Shown one piece after another: positions 35,811 through 45,440 of a stretch of DNA of 64,000 nucleotides. Location: NCBI RefSeq assembly GCF_003206135.1, contig NZ_PZJT01000012.1, positions 29,403 through 93,402 on the forward strand, written 5' to 3'. The notes below the pieces were generated by a model that did no database searches, was not told where the DNA came from, and saw only the letters and a list, made by a program, of their open reading frames with translations. This DNA comes from Salinicola salarius (GTDB lineage Bacteria > Pseudomonadota > Gammaproteobacteria > Pseudomonadales > Halomonadaceae). How positions within the stretch are numbered: the stretch's first letter is position 1; each line of letters opens with the position of its first letter. The position numbers and the translations under genes were made by a program.

Positions 35811-37148
35811 ATGTTACCCGAGCCGTTACCGCGCCCCGCGCCGATCTCGACGGAAGAGTTTGCCGCTCGCCGCGAACGCCTGATGGCGGAGCTGCCGGAA
35901 AGCAGCGCCGTGCTGCTGCCGGGCGCCGCGCTCAAGACGCGCAACCACGACAGCGAATACCCGTTTCGCCAGAACAGCGATTTCCACTATCTCTGCGGCT
36001 TTCCCGAGCCCGACGCGCTGCTGCTGCTGTTGCCTGGCCGTGAAGCCGGCGAAGCCATTCTCTACTGCCAGGAGAAGGATCCTGAAAAGGAGGCCTGGAC
36101 CGGCATTCGCATCGGCCCCGAAGGTGCCGTGAGCGACTACGGCATGGACGAGGCTTTCGACAATACCCAGCGCCATAACCTGACCGAGCTGCTGGACGGC
36201 CGGCAGACACTCTACCTGCCGCTGGCGGACAGCGCTGCCATGGGCATCGCCGAGAGCGTGCGCAGCCAATTGAGCGCACGAGCGCGGCGCGGAGCGATTG
36301 CTCCCACTCGATTCGCCGATGTCAGCGCTCTGATCCACGAACTCCGCCTGACCAAGAGCGAGGCCGAACTGGCGCTGATGCGACATGCGGCACACATCAG
36401 CGCGCTGGCGCACCGTCGCGCCATGCGTGCCAGTCGCCCCGGCCGCTTCGAGTATCAACTGCAGGCCGAGATCGAGCACGAATTCGTCTGGCACGGCGCC
36501 CGGGCACCCGCCTACGGCACCATCGTCGGCGGCGGTGCCAACGCCTGCGTGCTGCACTATATCGAGAACGCCGCGCCGCTCGAGGATGGCGATCTGGTGC
36601 TGATCGACGCCGGCGGCGAGTTCGATCTCTACGCTGGCGACATCACCCGCACGTTCCCGGTCAACGGTCGTTTCAGCGAGGCCCAGCGGGCGCTCTACGA
36701 CATCGTGCTGGCGGCCGAGGAGCGTGCCGTGGCCGCGGTGAAGCCTGGTGCCACGCTGGAAGCCATTCATCAGGGCGTGGTGCGCGATCTCACCGCGGGC
36801 CTGATCGAACTCGGGCTGCTGGAGGACGAGCTGGAAGCCTGCATCGAATCCCAGCGTTACAAGCGCTTCTATCTCCACTCGACCTCGCACTGGTTGGGGC
36901 TCGACGTTCATGACGTCGGCAGCTATCGGGTCGATGGCGAGCCTCGACCGCTGGAGCCGGGCATGGTGCTGACGATCGAGCCTGGGCTGTATATCCCTGA
37001 TGCCGAAGACATTCCGGCGGCGTATCGCGGCATCGGCATTCGAATCGAGGACGACGTGATCGTCACCGAGGCCGGCGGCGAGGTGCTGACCTCGCAGGTA
37101 CCCAAGGCGGCGGATGATATCGAAGCGCTGATGCAAGGCCAGGGTTGA
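35811..37148 (+). CDS. pepP: Xaa-Pro aminopeptidase (aminopeptidase P)
   Basis: 445-residue dimetal peptidase that releases N-terminal residues ahead of proline. The N-terminal domain has NHDSEYPFRQNSDFHYLCGF. The catalytic pita-bread domain shows VLIDAGGEFDLYAGDITRTF (Asp ligands), HSTSHWLGLDVHDVG (His), LTIEPGLYI and GIRIEDDV (Glu ligands). The ATG at 35811 has AAGGAG at ideal spacing. Length matches E. coli PepP (441). Confidence 0.96.
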   Translation: MLPEPLPRPAPISTEEFAARRERLMAELPESSAVLLPGAALKTRNHDSEYPFRQNSDFHYLCGFPEPDALLLLLPGREAGEAILYCQEKDPEKEAWTGIRIGPEGAVSDYGMDEAFDNTQRHNLTELLDGRQTLYLPLADSAAMGIAESVRSQLSARARRGAIAPTRFADVSALIHELRLTKSEAELALMRHAAHISALAHRRAMRASRPGRFEYQLQAEIEHEFVWHGARAPAYGTIVGGGANACVLHYIENAAPLEDGDLVLIDAGGEFDLYAGDITRTFPVNGRFSEAQRALYDIVLAAEERAVAAVKPGATLEAIHQGVVRDLTAGLIELGLLEDELEACIESQRYKRFYLHSTSHWLGLDVHDVGSYRVDGEPRPLEPGMVLTIEPGLYIPDAEDIPAAYRGIGIRIEDDVIVTEAGGEVLTSQVPKAADDIEALMQGQG

Positions 37149-37265
37149 TCATTTTTTGATCAGGCTCGAGAGTGTCTCGAAAATTACGTAACAGGTGTAA
37201 CCGGCCTGTAGGCCACGTGATTAGAGGCTTTTGAATTCCCAATCGTAATGGAGAGGCTGGCACAG

Positions 37266-38507
37266 ATGTCTCAAACGCAGCAAGCAACCACGGTCGACGT
37301 GGCGATCATCGGCGGCGGGCTCGTGGGTGCCAGTCTTGCCTGTGCGCTGGGCGGCTTGATCGAGGCGGAACGAGCGCGTGCGGGTGAACGGGCGCCGTTG
37401 CGTGTCGCGATCATCGAACCCCAGCCGCTGCCCAGCGCCGGCGAAGCCAATGCCTACCAGCCCAGTTTCGATGCCCGCGCCAGCGCGATCGCCTACGGTT
37501 CGCGGCGCCACTTCGAGCGGTTGGGGGTCTGGTCGGCGATGGCGATGGAAGCGGCGCCGATTCGGCATATCCATGTCAGCGAACGCGGTCACCTGGGCGC
37601 GACCCGGCTCCATGCCGACGAGCTCGGCGTCGAGGCGCTGGGCTATGTCATTCCCAACGCCTGGATGGGGCGAACGCTGCATGCGCGTCTCGAGTCACTG
37701 CCGATCGACTGGCACTGTCCGGCACGTGTCGAATCGCTCGAGGCCGAGCGTGGCGGCTATCGTCTCGCGCTCGATACCGGCGAGATCATTCATGCCGGCC
37801 TGACCGTGCTGGCCGATGGCGGTCGTGGCGGTTTCAAGGAGCGCCTGGGCATCGAGAGCGAGCATCATCCGTACGAACAGACCGCGCTGATCGCCAATAT
37901 CGAAGTCAGCCAGGCACACGATGGCTGGGCGTTCGAGCGCTTCACGCGGGAAGGGCCGATGGCGCTGCTGCCGCTCGCCGGCCGCCGGATGGAACTGGTC
38001 TGGACCCACCGGCAAGGTGAGGTGGAGAAGACGCTGGCGCTCTCCGATCGCGTGTTCCTCGAGCGTTTGCAGCAGACGTTCGGCGACCGCGCGGGGCGCT
38101 TCCGCCGTGTAGGACAGCGGCACAGCTATCCGCTGTCCCTGGTCACGGCACGGGAGACGACCCGCCCGCATCTCGCCATACTGGGCAACGCAGCTCATGC
38201 TCTGCACCCGGTTGCCGGCCAGGGGTTCAATCTGGCGCTGCGCGGCGTCATGGACCTGGCAGCCGCCATCGAATCGGCACGGGCGGAAAGTCGTTCCGCC
38301 GGCGATCCAAAGACGCTGGAAGAATTCGAGGCCGCGCGGGCGGCCGATACCCGGCAGATCGTGCGCTTCAGCGATGGTCTGATCCGACTCTTCGGTATCG
38401 ATCATGCGCCGCTGGGCCATGTGCGTGCTGCGGGCCTGATCGGGCTCAATGCGCTGGGGCCGCTGCGTCGGACGCTGGCGAGGCGTGCGATGGGGATCGA
38501 GCGTTAA
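37266..38507 (+). CDS. ubiH: 2-octaprenyl-6-methoxyphenol hydroxylase (UbiH)
   Basis: 413-residue FAD monooxygenase of ubiquinone synthesis. The FAD motif VAIIGGGLVGASLACAL is at the N-terminus, VLADGGRGG occupies the middle (the DG motif), and LGNAAHALHPVAGQGFNLAL is the second FAD motif (GD-like). A GGAGAGG precedes the ATG at 37266, and an ATG at 37248 is possible. It lies between pepP and ubiI, the usual gammaproteobacterial order. Confidence 0.93.
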   Translation: MSQTQQATTVDVAIIGGGLVGASLACALGGLIEAERARAGERAPLRVAIIEPQPLPSAGEANAYQPSFDARASAIAYGSRRHFERLGVWSAMAMEAAPIRHIHVSERGHLGATRLHADELGVEALGYVIPNAWMGRTLHARLESLPIDWHCPARVESLEAERGGYRLALDTGEIIHAGLTVLADGGRGGFKERLGIESEHHPYEQTALIANIEVSQAHDGWAFERFTREGPMALLPLAGRRMELVWTHRQGEVEKTLALSDRVFLERLQQTFGDRAGRFRRVGQRHSYPLSLVTARETTRPHLAILGNAAHALHPVAGQGFNLALRGVMDLAAAIESARAESRSAGDPKTLEEFEAARAADTRQIVRFSDGLIRLFGIDHAPLGHVRAAGLIGLNALGPLRRTLARRAMGIER

Positions 38508-38573
38508 GCATGCGAGCCACATCAGACAGGCGAGCCAGGTTAGACAATGCGAGTACACAGGAGAAAACGCGTA

Positions 38574-39812
38574 ATGGATGACAGCGATGTACTCATCATC
38601 GGTGGAGGCATCGTCGGCTCGACACTGGCCCTGCTGCTGGGCGACGCCGGCTGGCGGGTGACGATCGTCGATGCCGCGCCCGCACCCGAGGTCGACGAAA
38701 CCCTGGGACGGGGTAAGCCGGCATTACGCGTCAGCGCCCTGACCGCCGCATCGCAGCGGCTGCTGACGTCGCTGGATGTCTGGCCCTGGCTCGCTGCGCG
38801 CCGGGTGGCGGCCTATCGTGGCATGCAGGTCTGGGATGCCGAGGGCAGCGGCGAGATCGGGTTCGATGCCGACGACGTGGGTGTCGACGCGCTCGGGCAT
38901 ATCGTCGAGAACGAGCTATTGCTGGCGGCGCTGGCGCAGCGCCTGCAGGCGTTGCCCAGCGTGGAGTGGCTGTCGGACGTGCGGTTGACCGGCTACGTTC
39001 GCGATGCCGGGCAGGCCGTGATCACGCTGGACAATGGCGAACAGCGCCGGGCGCCGCTGATCGTCGGAGCCGATGGCGCGAACTCCCCGCTGCGCGGCAT
39101 GGCGGGAATCCCGGTTCGTGAGCGCGATACCGGTCAGGCCGCCATGGTCACCACGGTGCGCACCGGCGTCGGCCATGGCGGTGTGGCTCGCCAGGCGTTT
39201 CTCGCCACCGGCCCGCTGGCCTTCCTGCCGCTGATCGTCGAGGGGCGGGACGACCATTGCTCGATCGTGTGGTCGACCACGCCCGGCGAGGCCCGGCGAC
39301 TGACGGCGCTGGGCGAGACCGACGAAGGGCGAGCCCGTTTGGGGGTCGAGCTGGCGCAGGGGTTGGGAGGGCGACTGGGCGATGTCGAGGTCATCGACGC
39401 CGCACCCCATTTCCCGATTACCCAGCGTCACGCCCAGCGCTACATCGACGATGGTCTGGCGCTGGTCGGCGATGCGTCCCACAGCCTGCATCCGCTGGCG
39501 GGCCAGGGCGTCAATCTCGGGCTGATGGACGCTGCCGTTCTCGCCGAGGAGTGGATCCGCGCCCGGCATCGCGGCGCCCCGCCGGGGGACAGGCGCATCC
39601 TGGCCCGTTACGAGCGTCGCCGGCGCAACGACAACGCGGCCATGCTCGCCGCCATGCAAGGCTTCCAGCGACTGTTCGGTAGCCGCCAGCCGGCGCTGCG
39701 GCTCGCCCGCAACTGGGGCCTTTCCGGTGTCGATCGGCTGATGCCGGTCAAACGGCTGTTGATCCGTCAGGCGTTGGGCGAATATGGCGACCTGCCCGAG
39801 CGGTGTCGGTAA
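38574..39812 (+). CDS. ubiI: UbiI/VisC family ubiquinone hydroxylase
   Basis: 412-residue FAD monooxygenase paralogous to UbiH. DVLIIGGGIVGSTLALLLGD forms the dinucleotide site. IVGADGANSPLR is the DG motif and LALVGDASHSLHPLAGQGVN the GD motif. UbiI hydroxylates C5 of the ubiquinone ring. The ATG at 38574 has AGGAG upstream. An ATG at 38547 is in frame. Last gene of the ygfB cluster, followed by a hairpin terminator. Confidence 0.92.
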   Translation: MDDSDVLIIGGGIVGSTLALLLGDAGWRVTIVDAAPAPEVDETLGRGKPALRVSALTAASQRLLTSLDVWPWLAARRVAAYRGMQVWDAEGSGEIGFDADDVGVDALGHIVENELLLAALAQRLQALPSVEWLSDVRLTGYVRDAGQAVITLDNGEQRRAPLIVGADGANSPLRGMAGIPVRERDTGQAAMVTTVRTGVGHGGVARQAFLATGPLAFLPLIVEGRDDHCSIVWSTTPGEARRLTALGETDEGRARLGVELAQGLGGRLGDVEVIDAAPHFPITQRHAQRYIDDGLALVGDASHSLHPLAGQGVNLGLMDAAVLAEEWIRARHRGAPPGDRRILARYERRRRNDNAAMLAAMQGFQRLFGSRQPALRLARNWGLSGVDRLMPVKRLLIRQALGEYGDLPERCR

Positions 39813-39872
39813 TCGACCCCTGTCGTGACCCGCCGAAGTTGTGACTCCTCTAAGCTGTGACCCGTCGAACCA

Positions 39873-39899
39873 AAACGGCTGCCCGATAGGCAGCCGTTT
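39873..39899. terminator. bidirectional terminator between ubiI and ctpA
   Basis: AAACGGCTGCC (39873-39883) and GGCAGCCGTTT (39889-39899) form a perfect 11-bp stem with a 5-nt loop. T residues follow on both strands. It separates two convergent operons. Confidence 0.85.
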
Positions 39900-39931
39900 C
39901 GCGTCTTTCCAGTCTGATTTCGAGGCGCCGC

Positions 39932-41371
39932 TCAGGGGGGGGCGCTTTCGCCGCTCTTGGCACTTTGCCCCGATCGAGGCCGCTGCACCACGTTCAACGC
40001 CTTGAGCAGGTTCAATGCTTCGCCCAGCTGATAATCGTCGGCGGCGACCGGGGTGTCGGGATCGTCCAACACCTGATCGGCATCGCCGTTCAGCAGGTGG
40101 CCGCGAAGGCTGGATTCCCGCAGCTGGAATCCGCTGTTCTCTTCGACCTCCAGCCGCCCGCGCACCACGCGGACATCGGGAGCGATGCCCTCGGCCTGGA
40201 TCGAACGGCCGCTGGGCGTGTAGTAGCGCGCGGTGGTGAGCTTGAGACCGTCCCCGTTGCCGAGCGGCATGACCTGCTGTACCGACCCCTTGCCGAAGCT
40301 GCGCGTTCCCATCAGCACGGCGCGGCCCTGATCCTGCAATGCACCGGCGACGATCTCCGCCGCGGAAGCGCTGCCGCCATTGATCAGCACGACCAGCGGC
40401 ACGTCGGGAGCGGTCGTCTTGGCGTGGGCGGTGAATCGCATGTCATCGTCGGCCAGCCGGCCCTTGGTGTAGACCACCAGACCGCTGGAGAGGAATTGGT
40501 CGGCGACGTCGACGGCGCTGGAAAGCACGCCGCCGGGGTTGTTGCGCAGGTCGAGCACCAGGCCCTCGAGTGGCCCGGACTTCATCAGCGACGCCAGCGC
40601 CTCGCGGGTCTGTTCGCCGGTTCGGCTCTGGAACTGGCTGATGCGCAGATAGCCGTAGCCGGGCTCCAGCAGTCGGCTGGAGACGCTCTCGGACTGGATC
40701 GATTCGCGCGTCAGCGTCACGTCGCGGGGTTCCTGCTCGCCGTCGCGCAGCAGCAACAGTTCGATATCGGTGCCGGCCTCGCCGCGCATCAGGTCCACGG
40801 CTTCCTGCAGGCTCAGATTGTTGGTCGGAGTGCCGTCGATGGCCACGATGCGATCACCCGGTTGAACGCCGGCCCGGGCGGCGGGGGTGTCGTCGATCGG
40901 GGCGATGACGGTGAGCTGGTCGTCACGCAGGCCGACCTCGATACCGACCCCGCTAAACTCGCCCTCGGTAGACTCGCGCAGGTTCTGGAAGGCGTCGGCA
41001 TCGAGATATTCGGAGTGCGGGTCGAGCTGGCTGAGCATCCCGCGCATGGCGTTGCGCAGCAGCGTCTTGTCGTCGACCTGCTCCACGTAGGTGCGCTTGA
41101 TCCGCTCGAAGACCTCGGCGAAGGTCTGGACGTCCTCGACCGGCAAGCCGTTGGCGGCATCCTGCTCGGCCTGGCTGGACGCGTTGTCGGTCTCGACGTC
41201 CTGCGCCTGGGCGGCGGGAGCCAGGCCCATGGCCAGCACCAGGGTGAACAGCAGCGAGCCGAGAAGCGTGGGGGCGGAAACCGTCTTCGGCATGCGATGT
41301 GCTGTCGGGCAGGCCTTTTTGGCGAGCAGACCTGTACCGAAAGGCCGTGGGTTCGGGCGGCTTGAATTCAT
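39932..41371 (-). CDS. ctpA: S41 family carboxyl-terminal processing protease
   Basis: 479-residue periplasmic serine protease. A signal peptide or anchor lies around TLLGSLLFTLVLAMGLAPAAQAQ. The PDZ domain has EFSGVGIEVGLRDDQLTVIAP and GVQPGDRIVAIDG. The catalytic domain has LVLDLRNNPGGVLSSAVDVA, INGGSASAAEIVAGALQDQG (nucleophile Ser) and GTRSFGKGSVQ (Lys). The start at 41371 has GGAGA. It is in the gpmI-envC-ctpA order typical of pseudomonads, likely handling cell-wall hydrolase turnover. Confidence 0.93.
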   Translation of the reverse strand: MNSSRPNPRPFGTGLLAKKACPTAHRMPKTVSAPTLLGSLLFTLVLAMGLAPAAQAQDVETDNASSQAEQDAANGLPVEDVQTFAEVFERIKRTYVEQVDDKTLLRNAMRGMLSQLDPHSEYLDADAFQNLRESTEGEFSGVGIEVGLRDDQLTVIAPIDDTPAARAGVQPGDRIVAIDGTPTNNLSLQEAVDLMRGEAGTDIELLLLRDGEQEPRDVTLTRESIQSESVSSRLLEPGYGYLRISQFQSRTGEQTREALASLMKSGPLEGLVLDLRNNPGGVLSSAVDVADQFLSSGLVVYTKGRLADDDMRFTAHAKTTAPDVPLVVLINGGSASAAEIVAGALQDQGRAVLMGTRSFGKGSVQQVMPLGNGDGLKLTTARYYTPSGRSIQAEGIAPDVRVVRGRLEVEENSGFQLRESSLRGHLLNGDADQVLDDPDTPVAADDYQLGEALNLLKALNVVQRPRSGQSAKSGESAPP

Positions 41372-41545
41372 GCAGTCTCCGCGACTCGAGCTGGATAGAT
41401 GCGTTGCCGGCGGCGATCTCGACACGCCGAACCCGATGGTTGCGGCGTATGGAAAAGCGTCTGACGACATCGAGCCGGTCCGAGAACGGAACGGCGTTTG
41501 ATAACCCAGCATAGCGTTTCGCCGGGTCGATGATCCAGCGCTCGA

Positions 41546-42724
41546 TCAGCCTTTGCCGATCCAGTTGCCGGGGTTGATCGGGTTGCCGTTCTGGCGCACC
41601 TCGAAATAGAGCGCCGGACGCGATTGGCCACCGGTATTGCCGACGGCGCCCACGGTCTGCCCGTTGGCGACCTGCTGGCCGGGGTCGACATCGATCTGCT
41701 GCAGGTGCGCGTAGAGCGTCAGGATGCCATCGCCGTGATCGAGAATCAGCAGGTTGCCGAAGCCGCGCATCCAGTTGGCAAAGACCACCCGGCCGGCATG
41801 CACGGCCTTGATGGCGGTTCCCGCCGGCGCGCCGATCAGGATGCCGTTGCGGTTCACGCCATCGCCGCTGCCGTAGCTCGACAGCATCGATCCCTGCACC
41901 GGCCACGGCAGATCTCCCTGTGTCTTGCGGATGGCGGTGGAAGGCGGCGGCTTCTTCAGGTTGGCCAGCTCCTTCTGCATGCGATCCAGCAGGCGCTCGA
42001 CGTGCGCGCGATCCTGGTTGAGATCCTCGAGCCGTGCCTGCTCGCTGTCATAGCGCCCGTCGAGCCTGGCGACCAGCGCCTGGCGCTCCTTCAGGCTCGA
42101 TGCCAGTTGCTGGCGCTGGCGCTCGAGATCGGACTGCACTTCGCTCAGCCGCGAGCGGCGCTGATCGAGCGCTGCCAGGTTGTCGTCCAGTTGCCGGTTC
42201 AGCGAACGGAGCTCTTCGAGTCGCTGCTGGCGGGCCGACGACAGCGCATTGAGATAGTGCTGCAGCCGATCGACCTCGGCCGGATCGTCCTGGTTGAGCA
42301 GGAGTTTCAGCTGGGGTGTGGTGCCGAGGCGATAGAGCGCATCGAACTGGCGTGCCAGCGCCTCGCGCTGCTGTTCGCGATCGGCGGCGAGCGACTGACG
42401 CTGCTGCTGAAGCTTGTCGACTTCGCCATCTAGCTGACGGCGTTCGGTCCGAAGGGCATCCAGGCGCTTGTGGGTCTGGCCGATCGCCGTTTCGACCTGT
42501 TCCAGCTCGTCCTGGGCGTCGCCGCGGGCAGCCTGGGTCTCTTCCAGCTTGCCCTGCAGCGCCTGAATGTCGGTTGCCAGACTATCCAGCCTGGCGCGGG
42601 CCTCCCGAGGGTTGGCCTGGCCGAAAACGGGGCCGGCCAGCAGCAGGCTGCCGACCAGCAAACAGACGATGCCGCCGTTGACCGGCCCGCGCCGAAAAGC
42701 AGACCCATCCCGCTGACGACTCAC
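41546..42724 (-). CDS. envC: murein hydrolase activator EnvC
   Basis: 392-residue periplasmic protein with an N-terminal signal sequence (IVCLLVGSLLLAGPVFGQA), a long coiled coil (about residues 40-265) and a C-terminal LytM/M23-like domain. The domain is degenerate: the usual HxxxD zinc site reads NRNGILIGAP and HLHFE reads ALYFE. So it should not cut peptidoglycan itself. This fits EnvC, which activates amidases at the division site through FtsEX. It starts at GTG. It is flanked by gpmI upstream and ctpA downstream. Confidence 0.93.
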   Translation of the reverse strand: MSRQRDGSAFRRGPVNGGIVCLLVGSLLLAGPVFGQANPREARARLDSLATDIQALQGKLEETQAARGDAQDELEQVETAIGQTHKRLDALRTERRQLDGEVDKLQQQRQSLAADREQQREALARQFDALYRLGTTPQLKLLLNQDDPAEVDRLQHYLNALSSARQQRLEELRSLNRQLDDNLAALDQRRSRLSEVQSDLERQRQQLASSLKERQALVARLDGRYDSEQARLEDLNQDRAHVERLLDRMQKELANLKKPPPSTAIRKTQGDLPWPVQGSMLSSYGSGDGVNRNGILIGAPAGTAIKAVHAGRVVFANWMRGFGNLLILDHGDGILTLYAHLQQIDVDPGQQVANGQTVGAVGNTGGQSRPALYFEVRQNGNPINPGNWIGKG

Positions 42725-42769
42725 GTCTGGCGGACCCTGTCATGGTGGATGAAGTGCGGTACGCCGACG

Positions 42770-44374
42770 TCACGCATCATCGATCAGTACGTTACCGGTC
42801 ATCTCTTCGGGGATGGGCTGATGCAGCATGTGCAGCAGTGTCGGCGCCAGGTCGCAGAGCCGCCCGTCCGGCTTGAGCCTGACGGACTTGTTGCGGCCGG
42901 CCTGGTTTTGACAAACCTGATTTTTGCAAACATAGACCAGCGGCACCATGAACGTGGTGTGCGCCGTATGCGGATTGCCGGTTTCAGGGTCGACCATCAT
43001 CTCCGCATTGCCATGGTCTGCGGTGACCAGGCACTCGCCACCGGCCTTCTGGATCGCCTCGACGACGCGGCCCAGGCAGACATCGACAGCCTCGATCGCC
43101 TTGGTGGCGGCATCGAGATCGCCGGTATGGCCGACCATGTCGCCGTTGGCGTAGTTGCAGATGATCAGGTCGTACTTGCCATCCTCGATCGCCTTGACCA
43201 GCGTGTCGGTCAGTTCGAAGGCGCTCATCTCCGGCTTTTCGTCGTAGGTCTTGACGTCCTTCGGCGACTGGATCAGCGCCCGGTCTTCGCCCTCGAACTT
43301 GGCCTCGTGACCGCCGGAGAAGAAGAAGGTGACGTGGGCGTACTTCTCCGTCTCGGCGATACGCAACTGGGTCAGGCCGTGGCTCGCGGCCACTTCCCCC
43401 AGCGTGTTGACCAGATCCCGGGGCGGGAAGGCGACCGGCGCGTCGATGTCGTCGGCGTAATGGGTCAGCGTCACCAGGCCTTTACCGGCCAGCTTGACCT
43501 GCTCACCGCGATCGAAACCGTCGAAGTCCGGATTGACGAATGCACGGGTCAGCTCGCGCGCGCGGTCGGCGCGGAAGTTGAGAAACAACGCGGCGTCGCC
43601 ATCGGCCATGACGATCTTGTCGCCGTTGGGTCGTACGGCGGTGGCACCGACGAACTCGTCAGTCTCGCCACGCTCATAGGCCGCGGCCAGCCCGGCTTCG
43701 GCGCTTTCGGCGACATGCTCGCCTTCGCCGAAGCGCACCACGCGGTAAGCCTTCTCGACACGATCCCAGCGGTTGTCCCGGTCCATGGCGAAGTAGCGGC
43801 CCACCAGCGACGCGATGAAACCATTATCTGCGCCCACCAGTTCGGCCAGCCTGGCGTTGGCGCGCTCGATCGAGGCACCGGCGCTCTTGGGTGCGGTGTC
43901 ACGGCCGTCGGTGAAGGCATGCAGGTAGATTCGCTTGGCCCCGCGCGCGGCGGCCAGCTCGGCGACTGCCAGCAGGTGGTCTTCGTGGCTGTGTACGCCA
44001 CCGGGGGAGAGCAGCCCCATCAGATGGACGGCCTTGCCGTTGGCGACGGCGTCGTCGATCGGCGCGGTCAGCGCTTCGATCGTCTTCAGCTCGTCGTCTT
44101 TGATCGCCTTGGTGATGCGGGTGAAATCCTGATAGACGATCCGCCCGGCGCCGATGTTCATGTGGCCGACTTCGGAGTTGCCCATCTGGCCGTCGGGCAG
44201 GCCCACGTAAGGGCCGTCGGTATGAATCAGGGTATTGGGATAATCGCGCTTGAGGCGATCCATGACCGGTGTATCGGCGGCGGCAACGGCGTTGTTGGCG
44301 CTGTTGTCGTTCTGGCCATAGCCGTCGAGAATCAACAGCGCAACGGGACGCGGAATGCTGGAAGTATCTGCCAT
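42770..44374 (-). CDS. gpmI: 2,3-bisphosphoglycerate-independent phosphoglycerate mutase
   Basis: 534-residue dimanganese enzyme of glycolysis interconverting 3- and 2-phosphoglycerate. [18 protein letters not shown] carries the first Asp, [17 protein letters not shown] the serine nucleophile, and [12 protein letters not shown] the later metal ligands. Compared with the usual length of about 514, there is an extra stretch of about 15-20 residues near the C-terminus ([18 protein letters not shown]), just before [12 protein letters not shown]. First gene of the gpmI-envC-ctpA unit. Confidence 0.95.
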   Translation of the reverse strand: MADTSSIPRPVALLILDGYGQNDNSANNAVAAADTPVMDRLKRDYPNTLIHTDGPYVGLPDGQMGNSEVGHMNIGAGRIVYQDFTRITKAIKDDELKTIEALTAPIDDAVANGKAVHLMGLLSPGGVHSHEDHLLAVAELAAARGAKRIYLHAFTDGRDTAPKSAGASIERANARLAELVGADNGFIASLVGRYFAMDRDNRWDRVEKAYRVVRFGEGEHVAESAEAGLAAAYERGETDEFVGATAVRPNGDKIVMADGDAALFLNFRADRARELTRAFVNPDFDGFDRGEQVKLAGKGLVTLTHYADDIDAPVAFPPRDLVNTLGEVAASHGLTQLRIAETEKYAHVTFFFSGGHEAKFEGEDRALIQSPKDVKTYDEKPEMSAFELTDTLVKAIEDGKYDLIICNYANGDMVGHTGDLDAATKAIEAVDVCLGRVVEAIQKAGGECLVTADHGNAEMMVDPETGNPHTAHTTFMVPLVYVCKNQVCQNQAGRNKSVRLKPDGRLCDLAPTLLHMLHQPIPEEMTGNVLIDDA

Positions 44375-44563
44375 GACAAGCCTCGAAAAATCGGATGAAC
44401 GGCGTGAGTCGTGTCGGAACCTAGCGTTTGGAACCAGAGAGACGCGATGCTGTCATTCTGGAATCAAGGCTTCAGAGGATAGCGCACCCGGCGGGTCGGG
44501 TCAGCCATCCGGCGGGAATGGCACGCCCGCCCGTACTTGCCTCGTTTCACCGACGCCCTCGTG

Positions 44564-44569
44564 TATAAT
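44564..44569 (+). promoter_or_regulatory. consensus -10 box upstream of the rhodanese leader
   Basis: Perfect TATAAT, 337 bp before the rhodanese ATG. No good -35 box lies at 17 bp (TTGCCT is 21 bp away). Transcription would start near 44576, just before the structured leader. Confidence 0.5.
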
Positions 44570-44575
44570 GGCCGG

Positions 44576-44905
44576 CGCCCGCCAGGAGTCTGCCGGGCTT
44601 GGCCGATCGTCGCGAGAAAAACGGATTTTGAGTCAAGTTCATCGATCGGATAAGGCGAATAGCCCGTTATTTAACGCATCCGATCGAATGAAGTTGGCCA
44701 AAAGCCCGGAATTCGCAGCAGATCAGTGCTAAGCCCGACAGGCTCCTAACGGGCCAGGATTTTCAGCCGTTCGCGTCCCGAGCAACCAAGGCGCCATGCC
44801 GGATTGCAAGACGCGGTTTGACGCAGACGCGCCAAGGGCGGAGTCGCACGCCATGCCGGCGTTTTGCGATCCCATTGGCCCCAGAATTAGAGTGTCGGCA
44901 GACCC
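44576..44905 (+). ncRNA. long structured leader or embedded sRNA upstream of rhodanese-secB
   Basis: This 330-nt non-coding stretch has three strong helices. Arm 44584-44600 pairs with 44731-44747 (16 of 17 positions, one G-U). Inside it 44634-44651 pairs with 44678-44696 (two 9-bp blocks, one mismatch, one bulge). Nearer the gene, 44801-44814 pairs with 44859-44872 (14 of 14, with two G-U). Alternative partners exist: CCGGGCTT (44593-44600) also pairs perfectly with 44702-44709, and CGATCGG (44643-44649) with 44613-44619. No RNA family I know matches. Confidence 0.5.
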
Positions 44906-44909
44906 ATGA
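44796..44909 (+). CDS. possible 37-codon leader ORF overlapping the rhodanese start
   Basis: ATG at 44796 opens a 37-codon frame whose TGA (44907-44909) overlaps the rhodanese ATG as ATGA. The peptide begins MPDCKTRFDADAPRAESH and has two cysteines. It has no clear ribosome-binding site, and its sequence coincides with the third helix of the leader. It could couple translation to leader folding, or be accidental. Confidence 0.25.
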   Translation: MPDCKTRFDADAPRAESHAMPAFCDPIGPRIRVSADP

Positions 44910-45328
44910 TCGATCAGTTGTTCGAATTCGTCGAAAACCATCCGCTGCTGGTCAGCGCCTTCCTGGTCGTCCTCCTCGCCTGGCTGGCGTTCGAGGCCAA
45001 GCGTGGCGGTGCCTCCGGTGTCTCCACCAACGAGGCCACCTCGCTGATCAACCGCGAAGATGGCGTGGTGATCGATATTCGCGAGAGCAGCGAGTTCAAG
45101 GCCGGGCACATCGCCGGCGCCAAGAACGTCCCCCAGGCGCGCCTCAAGGAGCGGCTGACGCAGATCGAGAAGTACAAGGACACGCCGGTCATCGTGGTCT
45201 GCAAGCAGGGCCAGGCGGCGGGTGCCGCGGTCACCGAGCTCACTCAGGCCGGCTTTTCGCGCGTCTACAAGCTCAAGGGCGGCATGGCCCAATGGCAGGC
45301 CGACGGCCTGCCGGTGGTACGGCGCTGA
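44906..45328 (+). CDS. membrane-anchored rhodanese-like sulfurtransferase (YibN type)
   Basis: 140-residue protein with an N-terminal membrane anchor (about residues 10-28, HPLLVSAFLVVLLAWLAFEA) and one rhodanese domain. GVVIDIRESSEFKAGHIAGA is the substrate region and VIVVCKQGQAAGAA contains the catalytic Cys loop. In E. coli and Pseudomonas the equivalent gene precedes grxC and secB. Here grxC is missing between them. The long structured leader precedes it. Confidence 0.9.
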   Translation: MIDQLFEFVENHPLLVSAFLVVLLAWLAFEAKRGGASGVSTNEATSLINREDGVVIDIRESSEFKAGHIAGAKNVPQARLKERLTQIEKYKDTPVIVVCKQGQAAGAAVTELTQAGFSRVYKLKGGMAQWQADGLPVVRR

Positions 45329-45440
45329 TCCCGGCCCGGCAATGAGTCGGCCTGGCCGCGTGGGCCTCCGGCCAGTCATCCCAACGACATTTCGGCCAAC
45401 CAGTCTGGCTAGTCATTCAGGAACGTAAAGGAAACGCATC

